A stretch of DNA of 64,000 bases from Gemmataceae bacterium (GTDB lineage: Bacteria > Planctomycetota > Planctomycetia > Gemmatales > Gemmataceae). The translations under genes were made by a program, and so were the position numbers. Shown one piece after another: positions 17,501 to 25,930 of this stretch. Within the stretch, counting starts at the first letter, position 1, and the number at the start of each line of letters is the position of its first letter. The DNA is taken from NCBI GenBank assembly GCA_009692005.1, contig SHZZ01000008.1:31000-94999 (forward strand). Direction: 5' to 3'. The notes below the pieces were generated by a model. The model saw only the letters and a program-made list of their open reading frames with translations, was not told the origin of the DNA and did not search any database.

Positions 17501-19585
17501 CAAGCCAAGGGGCTGGTCTCTTTAGGGGGGAGTCTCTCGATCAATCTTGGGTTTTCTCCAACCAAAGCCGGGACGGTTTACACCATCATTGGAAATGATG
17601 GCAGCGACGCGGTTCAGGGCGCCTTCACGGGGCTTTCTGAAGGGGCGACTGTTTCTGTTAACAGTTATTCCTATGTCATTTCCTACAAGGGTGGAGACGG
17701 GAATGATGTCACCTTGGCAGCGCTCGGAATAGTAACTTCCACCACCATCTCAACATCCGACCCAGACGGCGCCTCCATTTACGGGCAAAACCTGGTGTTT
17801 ACCGCCGCGGTCAATGGCGGCAGCGGGCCAGTGCAAGGAGGGACAGTTCAATTTTTGGATGGCGGCTCCACTCTGGGAGCGCCCGTTACAGTGAGTAACG
17901 GCATCGCGGCTCTTTCCCTTGCGAACTTGCAGGTTTCAGGATCGCCACACCTAATCTCCGCAAAGTTTAACGGCAACGGGGTACTCTCGCCAAACAACTC
18001 CGCCAACTCGCTTTTTCACTCCGTCAGCAAAGCTACTTCGTCGATTCAATTGAGCTCCCCATTTACCTTGTATGGCAACGCCTTGCCTATCACCTTCACC
18101 GCATTGGTCACCCCGCAATTCCCAGGGGGCCCGGCCGGGGGCACGGTGGCTTTCGAAATCGATGGCATCAATCAAAGTCCGCAAACTCTCGACCCAGGCA
18201 GCACCAACAGTAACGGCGCGCGCACCGCTTCACTCAACACCGTTCTTAATGCCTTGGGAACTTACCAGGTAAAGGCCCAATTCTTGGGAGATGGGAATGT
18301 CAATCCTTCGGGGTATTCACAAACCCTTTCCATTACCATTGTTCCGGCCAGCCTCACGACAACGGAATTGGTTTCCTCAGAAAACCCCTCTAGTTTCGGG
18401 GATACCATTACATTCTCTATCACCACGCGTTCGGTGAACCTCAATGACGGCGTGCCGCTGGGGGATATCGTGTTATTGGATGGTGCCAATCCCATTGCGC
18501 CGACCCAGACCTTGCTCAATGGACAATCCAGTTTCTTTACATCGACCTTGCCGTCGGGGATGCGCACTATAACCGCGAATTACATCGGCGGGCCGAACTC
18601 CGCCGGGACACTTTTCTTTGCTCCCTCGAGTGTTTCAATAACGCAAATTGTAGGGGCTCAAGATAATCTTTTGGTGGTTGGGGCCAACGCCGGGGGCGGC
18701 CCCCAGGTTAATGTTTACAACCGTTTTACCGGGGCCCAAGAAAACTTTTATGCCTTCGATCCGGCATTCCGGGGCGGAGTTCGGGTGGCCACTGGGGATG
18801 TCAATGGCGATGGCGTCCGGGATATTATTGTTGGCGCGGGTCCAGGAGGCGGGCCGAATGTAAGGGTCTTCGATGGCAACAGCAAGGCCATGATCCGCAA
18901 TTTCTTCGCCTATGCCCCGGAGTTTACCAATGGAATTTATGTGGCTTCCGGCGACCTTGACGGCGATGGGTTTGCGGAAATCATGACCGGGGCAGGAAAA
19001 GGCGGTGGGCCGCATATTCAGGTTTTCGATGGCAAGACCGGGGCAACCAGAGCCAGCTTTTTTGCGTATTCACCAGGATTTCGGGGTGGAATAACCTTGG
19101 CGGCGGGGGATTTAACCGGCGATGGCATTGTAGACCTTGTAGTTGGGGCGGGCGAAGGCGGCGGGCCTCATGTGAAGGCCTATAACGGCGCCGCGCTGGC
19201 AGCGGGAAACTTGATTGAAACAGCCAATTTCTTTGCCTTTGACCCGGGAGTAAGGCGAGGGGTTTTTGTCGCCTCTGGAGATTATGACGGCGACGGTTTG
19301 GGTGAAATCGTGGTTTCAGCAGGGCCTGGCGGCGGACCGCATGTCCGCATTTTCCAGGGGAGCGGCACGGGAATTACCGATGAGTTTTTTGCCTACGACT
19401 TGAATTTCGCGGGGGGCGTCACCGTGGGAATGGTGGACAGTGACGGGGATGGGATCATGGATGTTGTCACGGCGCCACTGGAAGGGAGGGCATCAGAAAT
19501 TAAACTGTTTTCCCGGCCGCAACAATTGGTTGACACCTTCTTTTCCTTCCCTCCCGCTTTTTTGGGGGGGGCTTTTGTTTCCTAG
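14588..19585 (+). CDS. Giant surface protein: autotransporter-type beta repeats, Ig-like repeats, FG-GAP repeats
   Basis: 1665 residues from ATG 14588, with GAGGGA upstream. No classical signal peptide is seen; instead there is a basic start followed by LVLEKLEERIECA, a motif typical of planctomycete extracellular giants. Residues about 200-1030 contain repeated autotransporter-associated beta-strand units (RGLGTLVFDGKNSYQG, KWGMGTVELTQANTFTG, KRGSNTAVFAAANPN, KVGSGILVIGGSG). Residues about 1045-1355 hold three Ig-like units starting with a TS-type strand and YGQ or GD loop. The C-terminal 310 residues are FG-GAP/VCBS-like repeats with calcium-binding DVNGDGVRD loops. It lacks a visible outer-membrane barrel. 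A surface or extracellular structural or adhesive role is likely. Confidence 0.85.
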   Translation: MLKKTTAQWFQKRNHKNHSKPLVLEKLEERIECATRLWNGSQIPFGNNIGPVFGDPTFSSALNTLATNWDATLGQILLPVNGDDLLFPDLAASAAALETPVAGVFENLTRPDPLGGPLPIPISVNLINDLARDSSGNLPAYLPNGTASLDFVNQVEMSGTGYYLYSRDYPQFGPASGIFPGPQLQFFPATGSALPLNVRTQWIANYAGDSTSLPSNTNADWVQMHTQVGAGNSDFTFNVAQEGSWLVFSNRINGATDSGYTVLSDVNNNKIIKRGLGTLVFDGKNSYQGITLVENGLLVVAHDLGLGDASVNSNAEVSSGATLRLSSSDYSQNAIGNLFNGGAQVNNRNLVLTGGDGYAPTLGTAGISLNIPQGQLDGKTGSTTTPNQWNGTITLVANPSAAQTPGAPNPFGDASLGQQFGSTTELNGVLSGSAGLRKWGMGTVELTQANTFTGNLAIYNGFLNGQNNLAFGSLQGNALRKDITVKQVPVGLLDPANPTPQFGALTLGDQVVGGQNLVFGPQYRLIVQGGNGPDQDPGAPFTATQRLEGLGSFQIVSPASQANTADWQGEVIFQNSGSLGGTPGGTLKISGAVTAPATATVEKRGSNTAVFAAANPNLLGNVLVSSGNLQLSNSGALMNASSVTVTQTAATPPALSGAGSIQVSGSNLTINKPVTIGGTGFTGLGALQSIGTNSWQGTVTLSQTASLGAGAGSELALLGNLMQTAGAISSKSVLIKIGAGTVRITGPTTFGLPVSVQEGTLVIENNTSLGTISGSSVTVSTSGGAGPATLALQNNIAVSGRTLNLDGIGVAGGGALRSFSGSNSWAGNITLAGAGLNAAIGVDQGILSLTGKIDGGSTTLEKVGSGILVIGGSGNSQALSLVSSGTLVQNGIDNVPITIRTGGALQGSGQAGAVTISSGQSGILSPGNGANNAAIFTVGNLQTTGSSGVFQVDLLGERNGSPVAGIDFDQVQAKGLVSLGGSLSINLGFSPTKAGTVYTIIGNDGSDAVQGAFTGLSEGATVSVNSYSYVISYKGGDGNDVTLAALGIVTSTTISTSDPDGASIYGQNLVFTAAVNGGSGPVQGGTVQFLDGGSTLGAPVTVSNGIAALSLANLQVSGSPHLISAKFNGNGVLSPNNSANSLFHSVSKATSSIQLSSPFTLYGNALPITFTALVTPQFPGGPAGGTVAFEIDGINQSPQTLDPGSTNSNGARTASLNTVLNALGTYQVKAQFLGDGNVNPSGYSQTLSITIVPASLTTTELVSSENPSSFGDTITFSITTRSVNLNDGVPLGDIVLLDGANPIAPTQTLLNGQSSFFTSTLPSGMRTITANYIGGPNSAGTLFFAPSSVSITQIVGAQDNLLVVGANAGGGPQVNVYNRFTGAQENFYAFDPAFRGGVRVATGDVNGDGVRDIIVGAGPGGGPNVRVFDGNSKAMIRNFFAYAPEFTNGIYVASGDLDGDGFAEIMTGAGKGGGPHIQVFDGKTGATRASFFAYSPGFRGGITLAAGDLTGDGIVDLVVGAGEGGGPHVKAYNGAALAAGNLIETANFFAFDPGVRRGVFVASGDYDGDGLGEIVVSAGPGGGPHVRIFQGSGTGITDEFFAYDLNFAGGVTVGMVDSDGDGIMDVVTAPLEGRASEIKLFSRPQQLVDTFFSFPPAFLGGAFVS
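18650..19583 (+). repeat. Tandem FG-GAP-like protein repeats within the giant surface gene
   Basis: About six units of roughly 50 codons repeat the pattern VVGAGPGGGPxVxVFDG, FFAYxPxFxGGVxVAxGDxDGDG. Each unit carries a DxDGDGxxD calcium-type loop. The same pattern recurs in the gene remnant at 32507-32770. Confidence 0.85.
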
Positions 19586-19677
19586 GATAGGTACAAGTTC
19601 CGCTACAAAAGGACCGTTGAAACGGTTGGGGAAAAAGTCCGCAGCATAGACCTGAATGCTTTCAATTTCTGATAAAG

Positions 19678-21528
19678 CTACTCCACCGTAACGCTTTTTG
19701 CCAGGTTACGGGGTTTGTCCACATCGCACCCGCGCATCAACGCGATATGGTAAGCCAATAGCTGTAATGGAATATTGCTGACCACGGGTTGCAACCACTC
19801 CGGCAACCGAGGCACCTCAATGATCTCATCGGCTTTGGCCCTGAGGGCTGGGTCCACATGGGAAGCCACGGCAATCACCGGCCCGCCCCGGGCCTTGACC
19901 TCTTCCAGATTGCTCATCACCTTGTCATACATCGGGCCTGGGGAAATTAGAAAGACGCTGGGAGTTTCGCTGTCAACCAGGGCAATCGGCCCATGTTTCA
20001 TTTCCGCCGCAGGGTAGCCTTCCGCGTGAATGTAGCTGATTTCTTTCAATTTCAGCGCCGCTTCCAGGGCCACGGGGTACAGATATTGCCTTCCCATGTA
20101 GAGAAAATTTCTCGCCTGATGGTAGTTGGAGGCAATATCCCGTGCCTGTTCCTCGCATTCCAAGGTTTTCCGCATGGCGTCGGGTAGGGATTTCAACCCT
20201 TCAAGGATTTGGGCCCCCTGGTGAGGCGACAAATGGCGCATCCGGCCGAAAAACAAGGCCAGCAGTGAAAGCACCGCAACTTGGTTAGAAAAAGCTTTAG
20301 TGCTGGCGACGCCAATTTCAGGGCCAGCATGCAAGTAAACTCCGCCATCGGCCTCACGGGCGATGGAACTGCCCACCACATTGCACAGCGAAAGGACAGG
20401 CACGCCTTTCAACTTGGTCTCGCGCAAGGCCGCAAGGGTGTCAGCGGTCTCTCCCGATTGAGTCAAGGCGATGACCAGAGTGTTTTGTTCAATTGGAGGG
20501 TTGCGATAGCGAAACTCAGAGGCGTATTCCACTTCCACGGGCATACGGGCGAGTTCCTCGAAAAGATATTCGCCTACCAGGCCGGCGTGGTAACTGGTGC
20601 CGCAACCGGTCAGAATAATCCGTTCGGTTTTCCGCAATTGCTGCAGGGGCAGGTTTAACCCGCCAAAGCGAGCCGTGGAGTCCTTGTCATTCAATCGGCC
20701 GCGCAAGGCGTTTTCCAGCGCTTCCGGTTGTTCGTAAATCTCCTTGAGCATGTAATGGTCAAAGCGGCCGCGGTCATATTCCGCGTTTTGGAAATCCAGA
20801 GTTTCGATGGCCGGATCAATCGCGGATTGATCCATGTCCTGCAGGGACCAGGAATCGGGGGTCAGAACGCAAATCTGGTGATCCTCCAGGAAGATGGCTT
20901 TTTTGGCCAGTCCAGCGAGAGCCATTGCATCGCTAGCGAGAAAAAACTCCTTTTCGCCGAAGCCAAGAACCAACGGGCTGCCGAGGCGAGCGCCAAAAAC
21001 GGCGCCTGGAAAATGTGGAGAAACGGCGGCAATGCCAAAGGTCCCCTTCACCTGAGACAGCGATTGGGAAATAGCCAGAACAAAATCGCGGAGATCGAGC
21101 CCGCGGCCTTTCTTTTCCCAGTGAAAGGCAATCAGTTGTGCCAAGACTTCCGTATCCGTGTCGCTGGAGAATTGAAACCCGGCCATTTCCAAATTGGATC
21201 GCAGGATGGAATAATTTTCGATCACGCCATTGTGCACGAGTGCGAGGGCGCAATTGCCGCCGAGATGTGGGTGGGCGTTACGGTCGGTGGCTGCGCCGTG
21301 CGTGGCCCATCGAGTGTGGGAAATTCCTGTGGTGCCGGCCGCCGGCTTTTCTTTCAAAAGCCTGGCCAGGTTGGCAATCTTCCCAGCTTTTTTCCGCAAA
21401 TGCAGCGTGCGGCCGGAAAGGGTGGCCATACCGGCGCTGTCGTACCCCCGGTATTCAAGGCGATTTAAAGCCGTGATTAATATGGGCTCCGCCTCACGGA
21501 AACCGGTGTAGCCCACAATTCCACACAT
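19678..21528 (-). CDS. glmS: Glutamine--fructose-6-phosphate aminotransferase (isomerizing)
   Basis: 616 residues from ATG 21528, with GGAGGG four bases before the start. It makes glucosamine-6-phosphate for peptidoglycan and lipopolysaccharide. The initiator Met is followed by Cys2, the glutaminase nucleophile (MCGIVGYTGFREAEPIL), then RLEYRGYDSAG and TRWATHG of the glutaminase domain, two SIS domains (TGCGTSYHAGL; TQSGETADTLAAL), and the C-terminal RNLAKSVTVE tail seen in the family. No glmS ribozyme could be recognised in the 93 bases between this start and the next gene. It follows the TlpA-like lipoprotein gene on the same strand. Confidence 0.95.
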   Translation of the reverse strand: MCGIVGYTGFREAEPILITALNRLEYRGYDSAGMATLSGRTLHLRKKAGKIANLARLLKEKPAAGTTGISHTRWATHGAATDRNAHPHLGGNCALALVHNGVIENYSILRSNLEMAGFQFSSDTDTEVLAQLIAFHWEKKGRGLDLRDFVLAISQSLSQVKGTFGIAAVSPHFPGAVFGARLGSPLVLGFGEKEFFLASDAMALAGLAKKAIFLEDHQICVLTPDSWSLQDMDQSAIDPAIETLDFQNAEYDRGRFDHYMLKEIYEQPEALENALRGRLNDKDSTARFGGLNLPLQQLRKTERIILTGCGTSYHAGLVGEYLFEELARMPVEVEYASEFRYRNPPIEQNTLVIALTQSGETADTLAALRETKLKGVPVLSLCNVVGSSIAREADGGVYLHAGPEIGVASTKAFSNQVAVLSLLALFFGRMRHLSPHQGAQILEGLKSLPDAMRKTLECEEQARDIASNYHQARNFLYMGRQYLYPVALEAALKLKEISYIHAEGYPAAEMKHGPIALVDSETPSVFLISPGPMYDKVMSNLEEVKARGGPVIAVASHVDPALRAKADEIIEVPRLPEWLQPVVSNIPLQLLAYHIALMRGCDVDKPRNLAKSVTVE

Positions 21529-21621
21529 GATCCCTCCCTGGGATAAAGCCTGCCATCCTGGCAAATGTGGGTTAACCAATACCCGGTTTTAGGAAACTGC
21601 ACTACACGATTTTTTAAGGGT

Positions 21622-22890
21622 TTAACGGGAGCGGATTCCCAATCCCCTGCGGATTTCCAACTCCAGTTCCGCAAGCTGTCTTGTGTCGATCCCCTCATCA
21701 CGGCGGTTTCGCCAAACTATGTTTCCTGCCTCGTCCAACAAAACCAGGGAAGGAAAACTATTGACATCAAATTGCGTTCGCACCGGGCAGGGTTCCAAAC
21801 CGCCCCCGCCAAAGAGGGTTAGGTAATTCATGTGATACCGGGCGCGGACCGGGCGCACCCGGGAAAGTTTTTCCTCCTCGGTGCCTTTTTCATAAGCAAT
21901 GCCGATCACCTCAAGCCCAAAGGACTTATAACGCTTTTGCAATTCCACCAGGTGGGGGATCGATTGCAGACAGGGGCCACAAGAACTGAACCAAAAATCC
22001 AGGAGCACCATCCTGCCGGTTTTGTTTTTCTTATAGTCCCACACCTGCCCATTCATGTCATAAAGAGTGAAATTGTCCAGTTTTTGTCCCACCAACACAC
22101 ACGAAGGGACTGGGCCGGATGCCGAAGCCGGGTTAGAGGGGAAAGCAGAAAAACTCCCTGGCGTTGCGTCTGGGGTATTCCCGTTGAATCCGAGTTGCGA
22201 AGGAAAAGGCAACGGCGGCGGTGGGACCGCATATCCGCCCCTGTCCGCACCGCCTGAAGGGATGGATAAAATCGCACCCGGAGCAACCGCAAAAGTATCT
22301 CGAGCCACTTTTTCTGGACTGACCGTGCTGCCCGAGTTTGTGGAACCGGGGACATTAGTGCCGGTCTCGGCAGGTTTCACACCATCCAAGGACCCGTTGG
22401 GCGTTGCTTTTCCCGCCCCCCCTATGGACATATCCTCATGAATAAAAATGGAGACTCGCGGGTTGGGGGGAACCACCAGGGCAGTGCCAGTGTAAAAGCG
22501 TTCGCCATCCCGAACTCGAGCCACCAGTTGATAATTTTTTCCTGGCTTTAACCCTGGAATATTGAAATAGCCTTGGGAGTCGGCTGCGACTTCGACTTTT
22601 TGCTGCGAAGGGTCGGCTTGGACTTCAACGACTTGAATCATCGCACCCGTTGGGCGGCGGTTAAAGTTATCCATCACTTGGCCAGCAAGGATGGAATTGC
22701 CTGAAGGATTTGTCGCCGAGGAAAATCCCTGCTTGGGCAGCGGGTCAGTCTTGGTGTCCGCAGGTTTTTTCTGAAAAAAACTAAATGGGGAAGGCGAACT
22801 CCCACCATCCTTGGAAGCCGAATTGCCTCCAAGAGAATTGCAACCCACAACCAGGAAACCGCACAATAGCCCCAGAGCGCGTTTACGCAC
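21622..22890 (-). CDS. Lipoprotein with carboxypeptidase-regulatory-like domain and TlpA-type thioredoxin domain
   Basis: 422 residues if GTG 22890 is the start; the frame is open further upstream, but RKRALGLLCGFLVVGCNS directly after this GTG is a lipoprotein signal with the lipobox cysteine. After a Ser/Pro-rich linker comes a beta-sandwich of carboxypeptidase-regulatory type (LAGQVMDNFNRRPTGAMIQVVEV, then SQGYFNIPGLKPGKNYQL). A long Gly/Pro linker leads to a TlpA/ResA-like thioredoxin domain with FWFSSCGPCLQSIPHL (CGPC active site) and a cis-Pro FPSLVLLDEAGNIVWR. It is probably a membrane-anchored periplasmic thiol reductase. Start codon is uncertain. Confidence 0.78.
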   Translation of the reverse strand: MRKRALGLLCGFLVVGCNSLGGNSASKDGGSSPSPFSFFQKKPADTKTDPLPKQGFSSATNPSGNSILAGQVMDNFNRRPTGAMIQVVEVQADPSQQKVEVAADSQGYFNIPGLKPGKNYQLVARVRDGERFYTGTALVVPPNPRVSIFIHEDMSIGGAGKATPNGSLDGVKPAETGTNVPGSTNSGSTVSPEKVARDTFAVAPGAILSIPSGGADRGGYAVPPPPLPFPSQLGFNGNTPDATPGSFSAFPSNPASASGPVPSCVLVGQKLDNFTLYDMNGQVWDYKKNKTGRMVLLDFWFSSCGPCLQSIPHLVELQKRYKSFGLEVIGIAYEKGTEEEKLSRVRPVRARYHMNYLTLFGGGGLEPCPVRTQFDVNSFPSLVLLDEAGNIVWRNRRDEGIDTRQLAELELEIRRGLGIRSR

Positions 22891-23169
22891 GGCCAGCACC
22901 TCATTCCACGCGAATTGCCAAGTGCATGAACTTCCTTGTTCACGCGTGGAACCTACGAACTCATTAGGAAGAACCCGGACCCCGGCGGGTCTGAGAACGG
23001 GTTTACCCCACCGTAAAAGGTTTCCCCCGTAATCTGGCTGGGTCAAAAAAACCTTTAAGGAAAATGGTTAATTTCTTGATCGGATGTAATCCCGCCATGG
23101 AAAAACTAAAACGGCAGGAATTGCAGAAACTCCCGCTGAATTCGGAACTAATGGAATAATCCGAACAAC

Positions 23170-24465
23170 TTAATGTTGGCCGTTGCGGCGGCCCTGGAAA
23201 CTTTGGGGGAACCAATACTTCTGATCCAAGTTCCCTTTTTCATCGAAGGAGATCTTTCGGCAATCCCCTTGAACATGCAACGCGGAATTGGCCCGGGCCT
23301 CCCCAAGCAAAGGATCAGAAACCCACATTTCAAAAAGTTCCAAGGTATTGGGAATCAGCGCCATGCGAATCTTTTTAAAATCGGGCTGCCAGCAAGTTTC
23401 TATCCCGGTGGCAATGCATTCCCGGTCGTTGGGAAATGCCAGCGGCAACTTGGATCGCAATAGAAAACACGCCGTCAGGTTGTTCATTCGAAAAGGGACT
23501 GGGTCGATCGAGGCCAGCAACCGCTCGGTGGTCAGGTCGGCAATTCCCACTCCGGTGGCATTTCCATGGCTTTCGGGGGAAAGGTCCAGAGCGCATATGC
23601 GGATAATCCGCGGCTGAAACGATTCTTCCTGCCCCTCAATCAAGAGCCGCCCAACGACATTAGGATCAATGCCCGCGCCGGAATAGTTCTTCCCTATTTC
23701 TCCTACCACCAAAAGGTCAATCTCATTGAAAGGCAACCTACCCATGAGTCCACGGGCTTCTTCCAGTAGGACGGGTTCTCTTTCAAACAAGGATTCTTTG
23801 CTGACGAATTCTATTTTCGCGGTTCGCTCGTGAGCGTTTTCCAGGATCGCCAGGCCCCCGATAAACGGGGTTTTTTCCAGAATGACCTTGGCGGTTTCCG
23901 GAAGCATGTCGCGCAAACCCTTGAAACCCCAGCGGTGATGCTGCGAGGCGCCATCCCTTTTTCCCAAGCCGATGACGATCATTTTGGCGATGCCGCTTTC
24001 AAACTTACCCCGGAAATCCGTGTGCGGTTTGATGCGCGAGATGGTGACAAGGGCATCAGCAGCCAGGGCATTTTTGTCCCAAAAAACCGGTTCTCCCCAG
24101 GAATTATTGCCAATGATTTCGGTGGCCATATCTGTTTTAACCGGCACCCCCAATTTCTCTTCCGAGATGCCATATTCTGCCAACAATTCTCTTTGCCCAT
24201 GCGAATTGGCTCCGCCGTGGCTGCCCATGGCAGCCACAACAAAAGGCTTGGCCCCAAGAGAGTGAAAATAAGCAATGGTGGCCTGAACGATTTGGGATAA
24301 GCCTGCGATTCCCCGACTGCCCACGCCAATCCCCACTGAAGCGCCTTTGGAAATGCGCTTTTCCAGGCCGGATTTTTTCCACTGGCTCAAGGTTTCTCCA
24401 GGCAAATCGGCAACTTCAGGTTGCGGGGCAACTTGGCGAACCAGGGCTAATGAGGGGAACTCCAC
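23170..24465 (-). CDS. LarA-like (lactate racemase domain, DUF2088) protein
   Basis: 431 residues from ATG 24465. The segments GVGSRGIAGLSQIVQ, AAMGSHGGANSHGQRELL, ISRIKPHTDFRGKFESGIAKMI and GLGKRDGASQHH resemble the nickel-pincer-nucleotide-dependent LarA superfamily, in which conserved His residues and a Lys bind and anchor the cofactor. Family members epimerise or racemise alpha-hydroxy acids and sugar acids. The LarB/C/E cofactor genes are not in this window. It is monocistronic by position, divergent from the LptF/LptG-like gene. A role in sugar-acid metabolism would fit the catabolic cluster 11 kb away, but that is speculation. Confidence 0.68.
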   Translation of the reverse strand: MEFPSLALVRQVAPQPEVADLPGETLSQWKKSGLEKRISKGASVGIGVGSRGIAGLSQIVQATIAYFHSLGAKPFVVAAMGSHGGANSHGQRELLAEYGISEEKLGVPVKTDMATEIIGNNSWGEPVFWDKNALAADALVTISRIKPHTDFRGKFESGIAKMIVIGLGKRDGASQHHRWGFKGLRDMLPETAKVILEKTPFIGGLAILENAHERTAKIEFVSKESLFEREPVLLEEARGLMGRLPFNEIDLLVVGEIGKNYSGAGIDPNVVGRLLIEGQEESFQPRIIRICALDLSPESHGNATGVGIADLTTERLLASIDPVPFRMNNLTACFLLRSKLPLAFPNDRECIATGIETCWQPDFKKIRMALIPNTLELFEMWVSDPLLGEARANSALHVQGDCRKISFDEKGNLDQKYWFPQSFQGRRNGQH

Positions 24466-24669
24466 AAACTCCGTCCTTTCCTTTTCTCTTTTTACTTTTC
24501 CCTTTCCGAGTTCCTATCCTAGCAACTTCTCCCAACCCTGGGGCAGGGTAATCACTGCCCACCTATTGACACTTTTTCCCATTCCTTGTATTTCCCTGCC
24601 TTCCCCAGGGAACTTCTCAGACGATTTCCCTTTGGGGCAAAACAACTTGGAGCCAGCTCGGAGACCGGG

Positions 24670-25860
24670 GTGTTTGGAATTCTGCAACGAATGGTTTTTT
24701 GGGAACTCTTCAAGGTCTTCTTTATTTCCTTGGTGGGAATCACCGGCATCCTCCTGATGGCCGGCATAATTGCCGAGGCGACTCAGCAAGGACTTGGGCC
24801 AACGCAAATCCTGGCCGCCATTCCCCTTTTGATTCCCAGCACCCTGCCCTACACCATCCCTGCAACCACCTTGTTCGCCACCTGCGTGGTTTATGGCCGT
24901 ATGTCGCACGATAACGAAGTCCTGGCAATTCGCGCGGCGGGAATCAACCTGGGAAACATCCTGGTTCCAGGGTTGGTCCTGGGCCTGCTCATGAGCGCCG
25001 CAACCATGGGGCTTTATTACCGTATTATCCCTTACACTCACCACCTGTTGCGGGCCATGGTCTTTAATGACGCCGAGGAACTTCTGTATTCCATGTTGAA
25101 AAAGGATGGACGAATCACTCACGCCAACATCCCCTACGCCATGTTCGTCAAAGGGGTAAATGGGAAAAAACTGATCAGCCCAACTTTTAAACGGCGGGAT
25201 GCCAAAGGGCAAATTGATGTCGTGGCCCAGGCCCGCGAGGCCATGCTCACCGTGGACCGAAAAAGAATGATTCTCAAAGTGCATATGCGTTTTGGCATTG
25301 CCACCTTTGAGGACGGCAGCAAGGGATATTTTGAAGACAGGGTATGGGAAGTTCCCTTGCCGACCAATTACACCAGCGAGGCCAATCGCAGAGCCCGCGA
25401 CCTGACTTGGCAGGAGATTCTGGAAAAACGCGCCGATTTTCAGCAGGAATTGCTACAAGTGCAGCATGAGATTCAGCAAGGAAATCAGAAAATCGCCCAA
25501 GGCGACGCCCGCCCCGACTTGCCCCTCCATGTCGCCAATCTCAAAGATAGAATCCTCCACATCAAGGAGCAAAAACTGTTTCTTAATGTGGAATTGCTCA
25601 TGCGGCCGGCGCTCAGCATGGGCTGTTTTTGCTTTATTCTCATAGGCTGCCCGGTGGGAATTTGGATCAGCAAAAGCGACTATCTCAGTTCCTTCATCAC
25701 CTGCTTTCTTCCCATCATAGTGCTGTATTACCCTCTTCAATTGTGCGGAATCGGCCTGGCCAAGGAAGGCAAAATCGACCCCATCCTCATGGTTTGGGTG
25801 GCCAACCTATTGATACTGGGCATGGGCGGAATTCTGTCTTGGAAAATCGTCCGCACTTAA
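24670..25860 (+). CDS. LptF/LptG (YjgP/YjgQ) family lipopolysaccharide export permease
   Basis: 396 residues from GTG 24670, with GGAG upstream; an ATG at 24691 is a shorter option. The start GVFGILQRMVFWELFKVFFISL is the typical first helix. Membrane segments are around residues 15-40, 60-85, 100-125 and three more at the C-terminus (about 310-395), with a large periplasmic beta-jellyroll region between, the LptF/G layout. In the Lpt machine two such subunits plus LptB pull LPS from the inner membrane. Only one subunit is present here and no LptB, A or C gene is near. A charged coiled-coil-like stretch (residues about 245-300) is inserted before the last helices. Confidence 0.82.
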   Translation: MFGILQRMVFWELFKVFFISLVGITGILLMAGIIAEATQQGLGPTQILAAIPLLIPSTLPYTIPATTLFATCVVYGRMSHDNEVLAIRAAGINLGNILVPGLVLGLLMSAATMGLYYRIIPYTHHLLRAMVFNDAEELLYSMLKKDGRITHANIPYAMFVKGVNGKKLISPTFKRRDAKGQIDVVAQAREAMLTVDRKRMILKVHMRFGIATFEDGSKGYFEDRVWEVPLPTNYTSEANRRARDLTWQEILEKRADFQQELLQVQHEIQQGNQKIAQGDARPDLPLHVANLKDRILHIKEQKLFLNVELLMRPALSMGCFCFILIGCPVGIWISKSDYLSSFITCFLPIIVLYYPLQLCGIGLAKEGKIDPILMVWVANLLILGMGGILSWKIVRT

Positions 25861-25930
25861 AAATCAACAGATAAATGATGCGGCCTCATGGCAAACAACC
25901 GTTCGGGCTGCGGACCAAGTTTTATGACAA

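Noticed and set aside
20728..21468. Plus-strand frame of 246 codons
   Set aside because: Antisense to glmS, which has full-length conserved motifs.
21529..21621. glmS ribozyme or riboswitch upstream of glmS
   Set aside because: The 93-base gap is too short and shows no glmS ribozyme core; only a weak GCC-GGC hairpin was seen.
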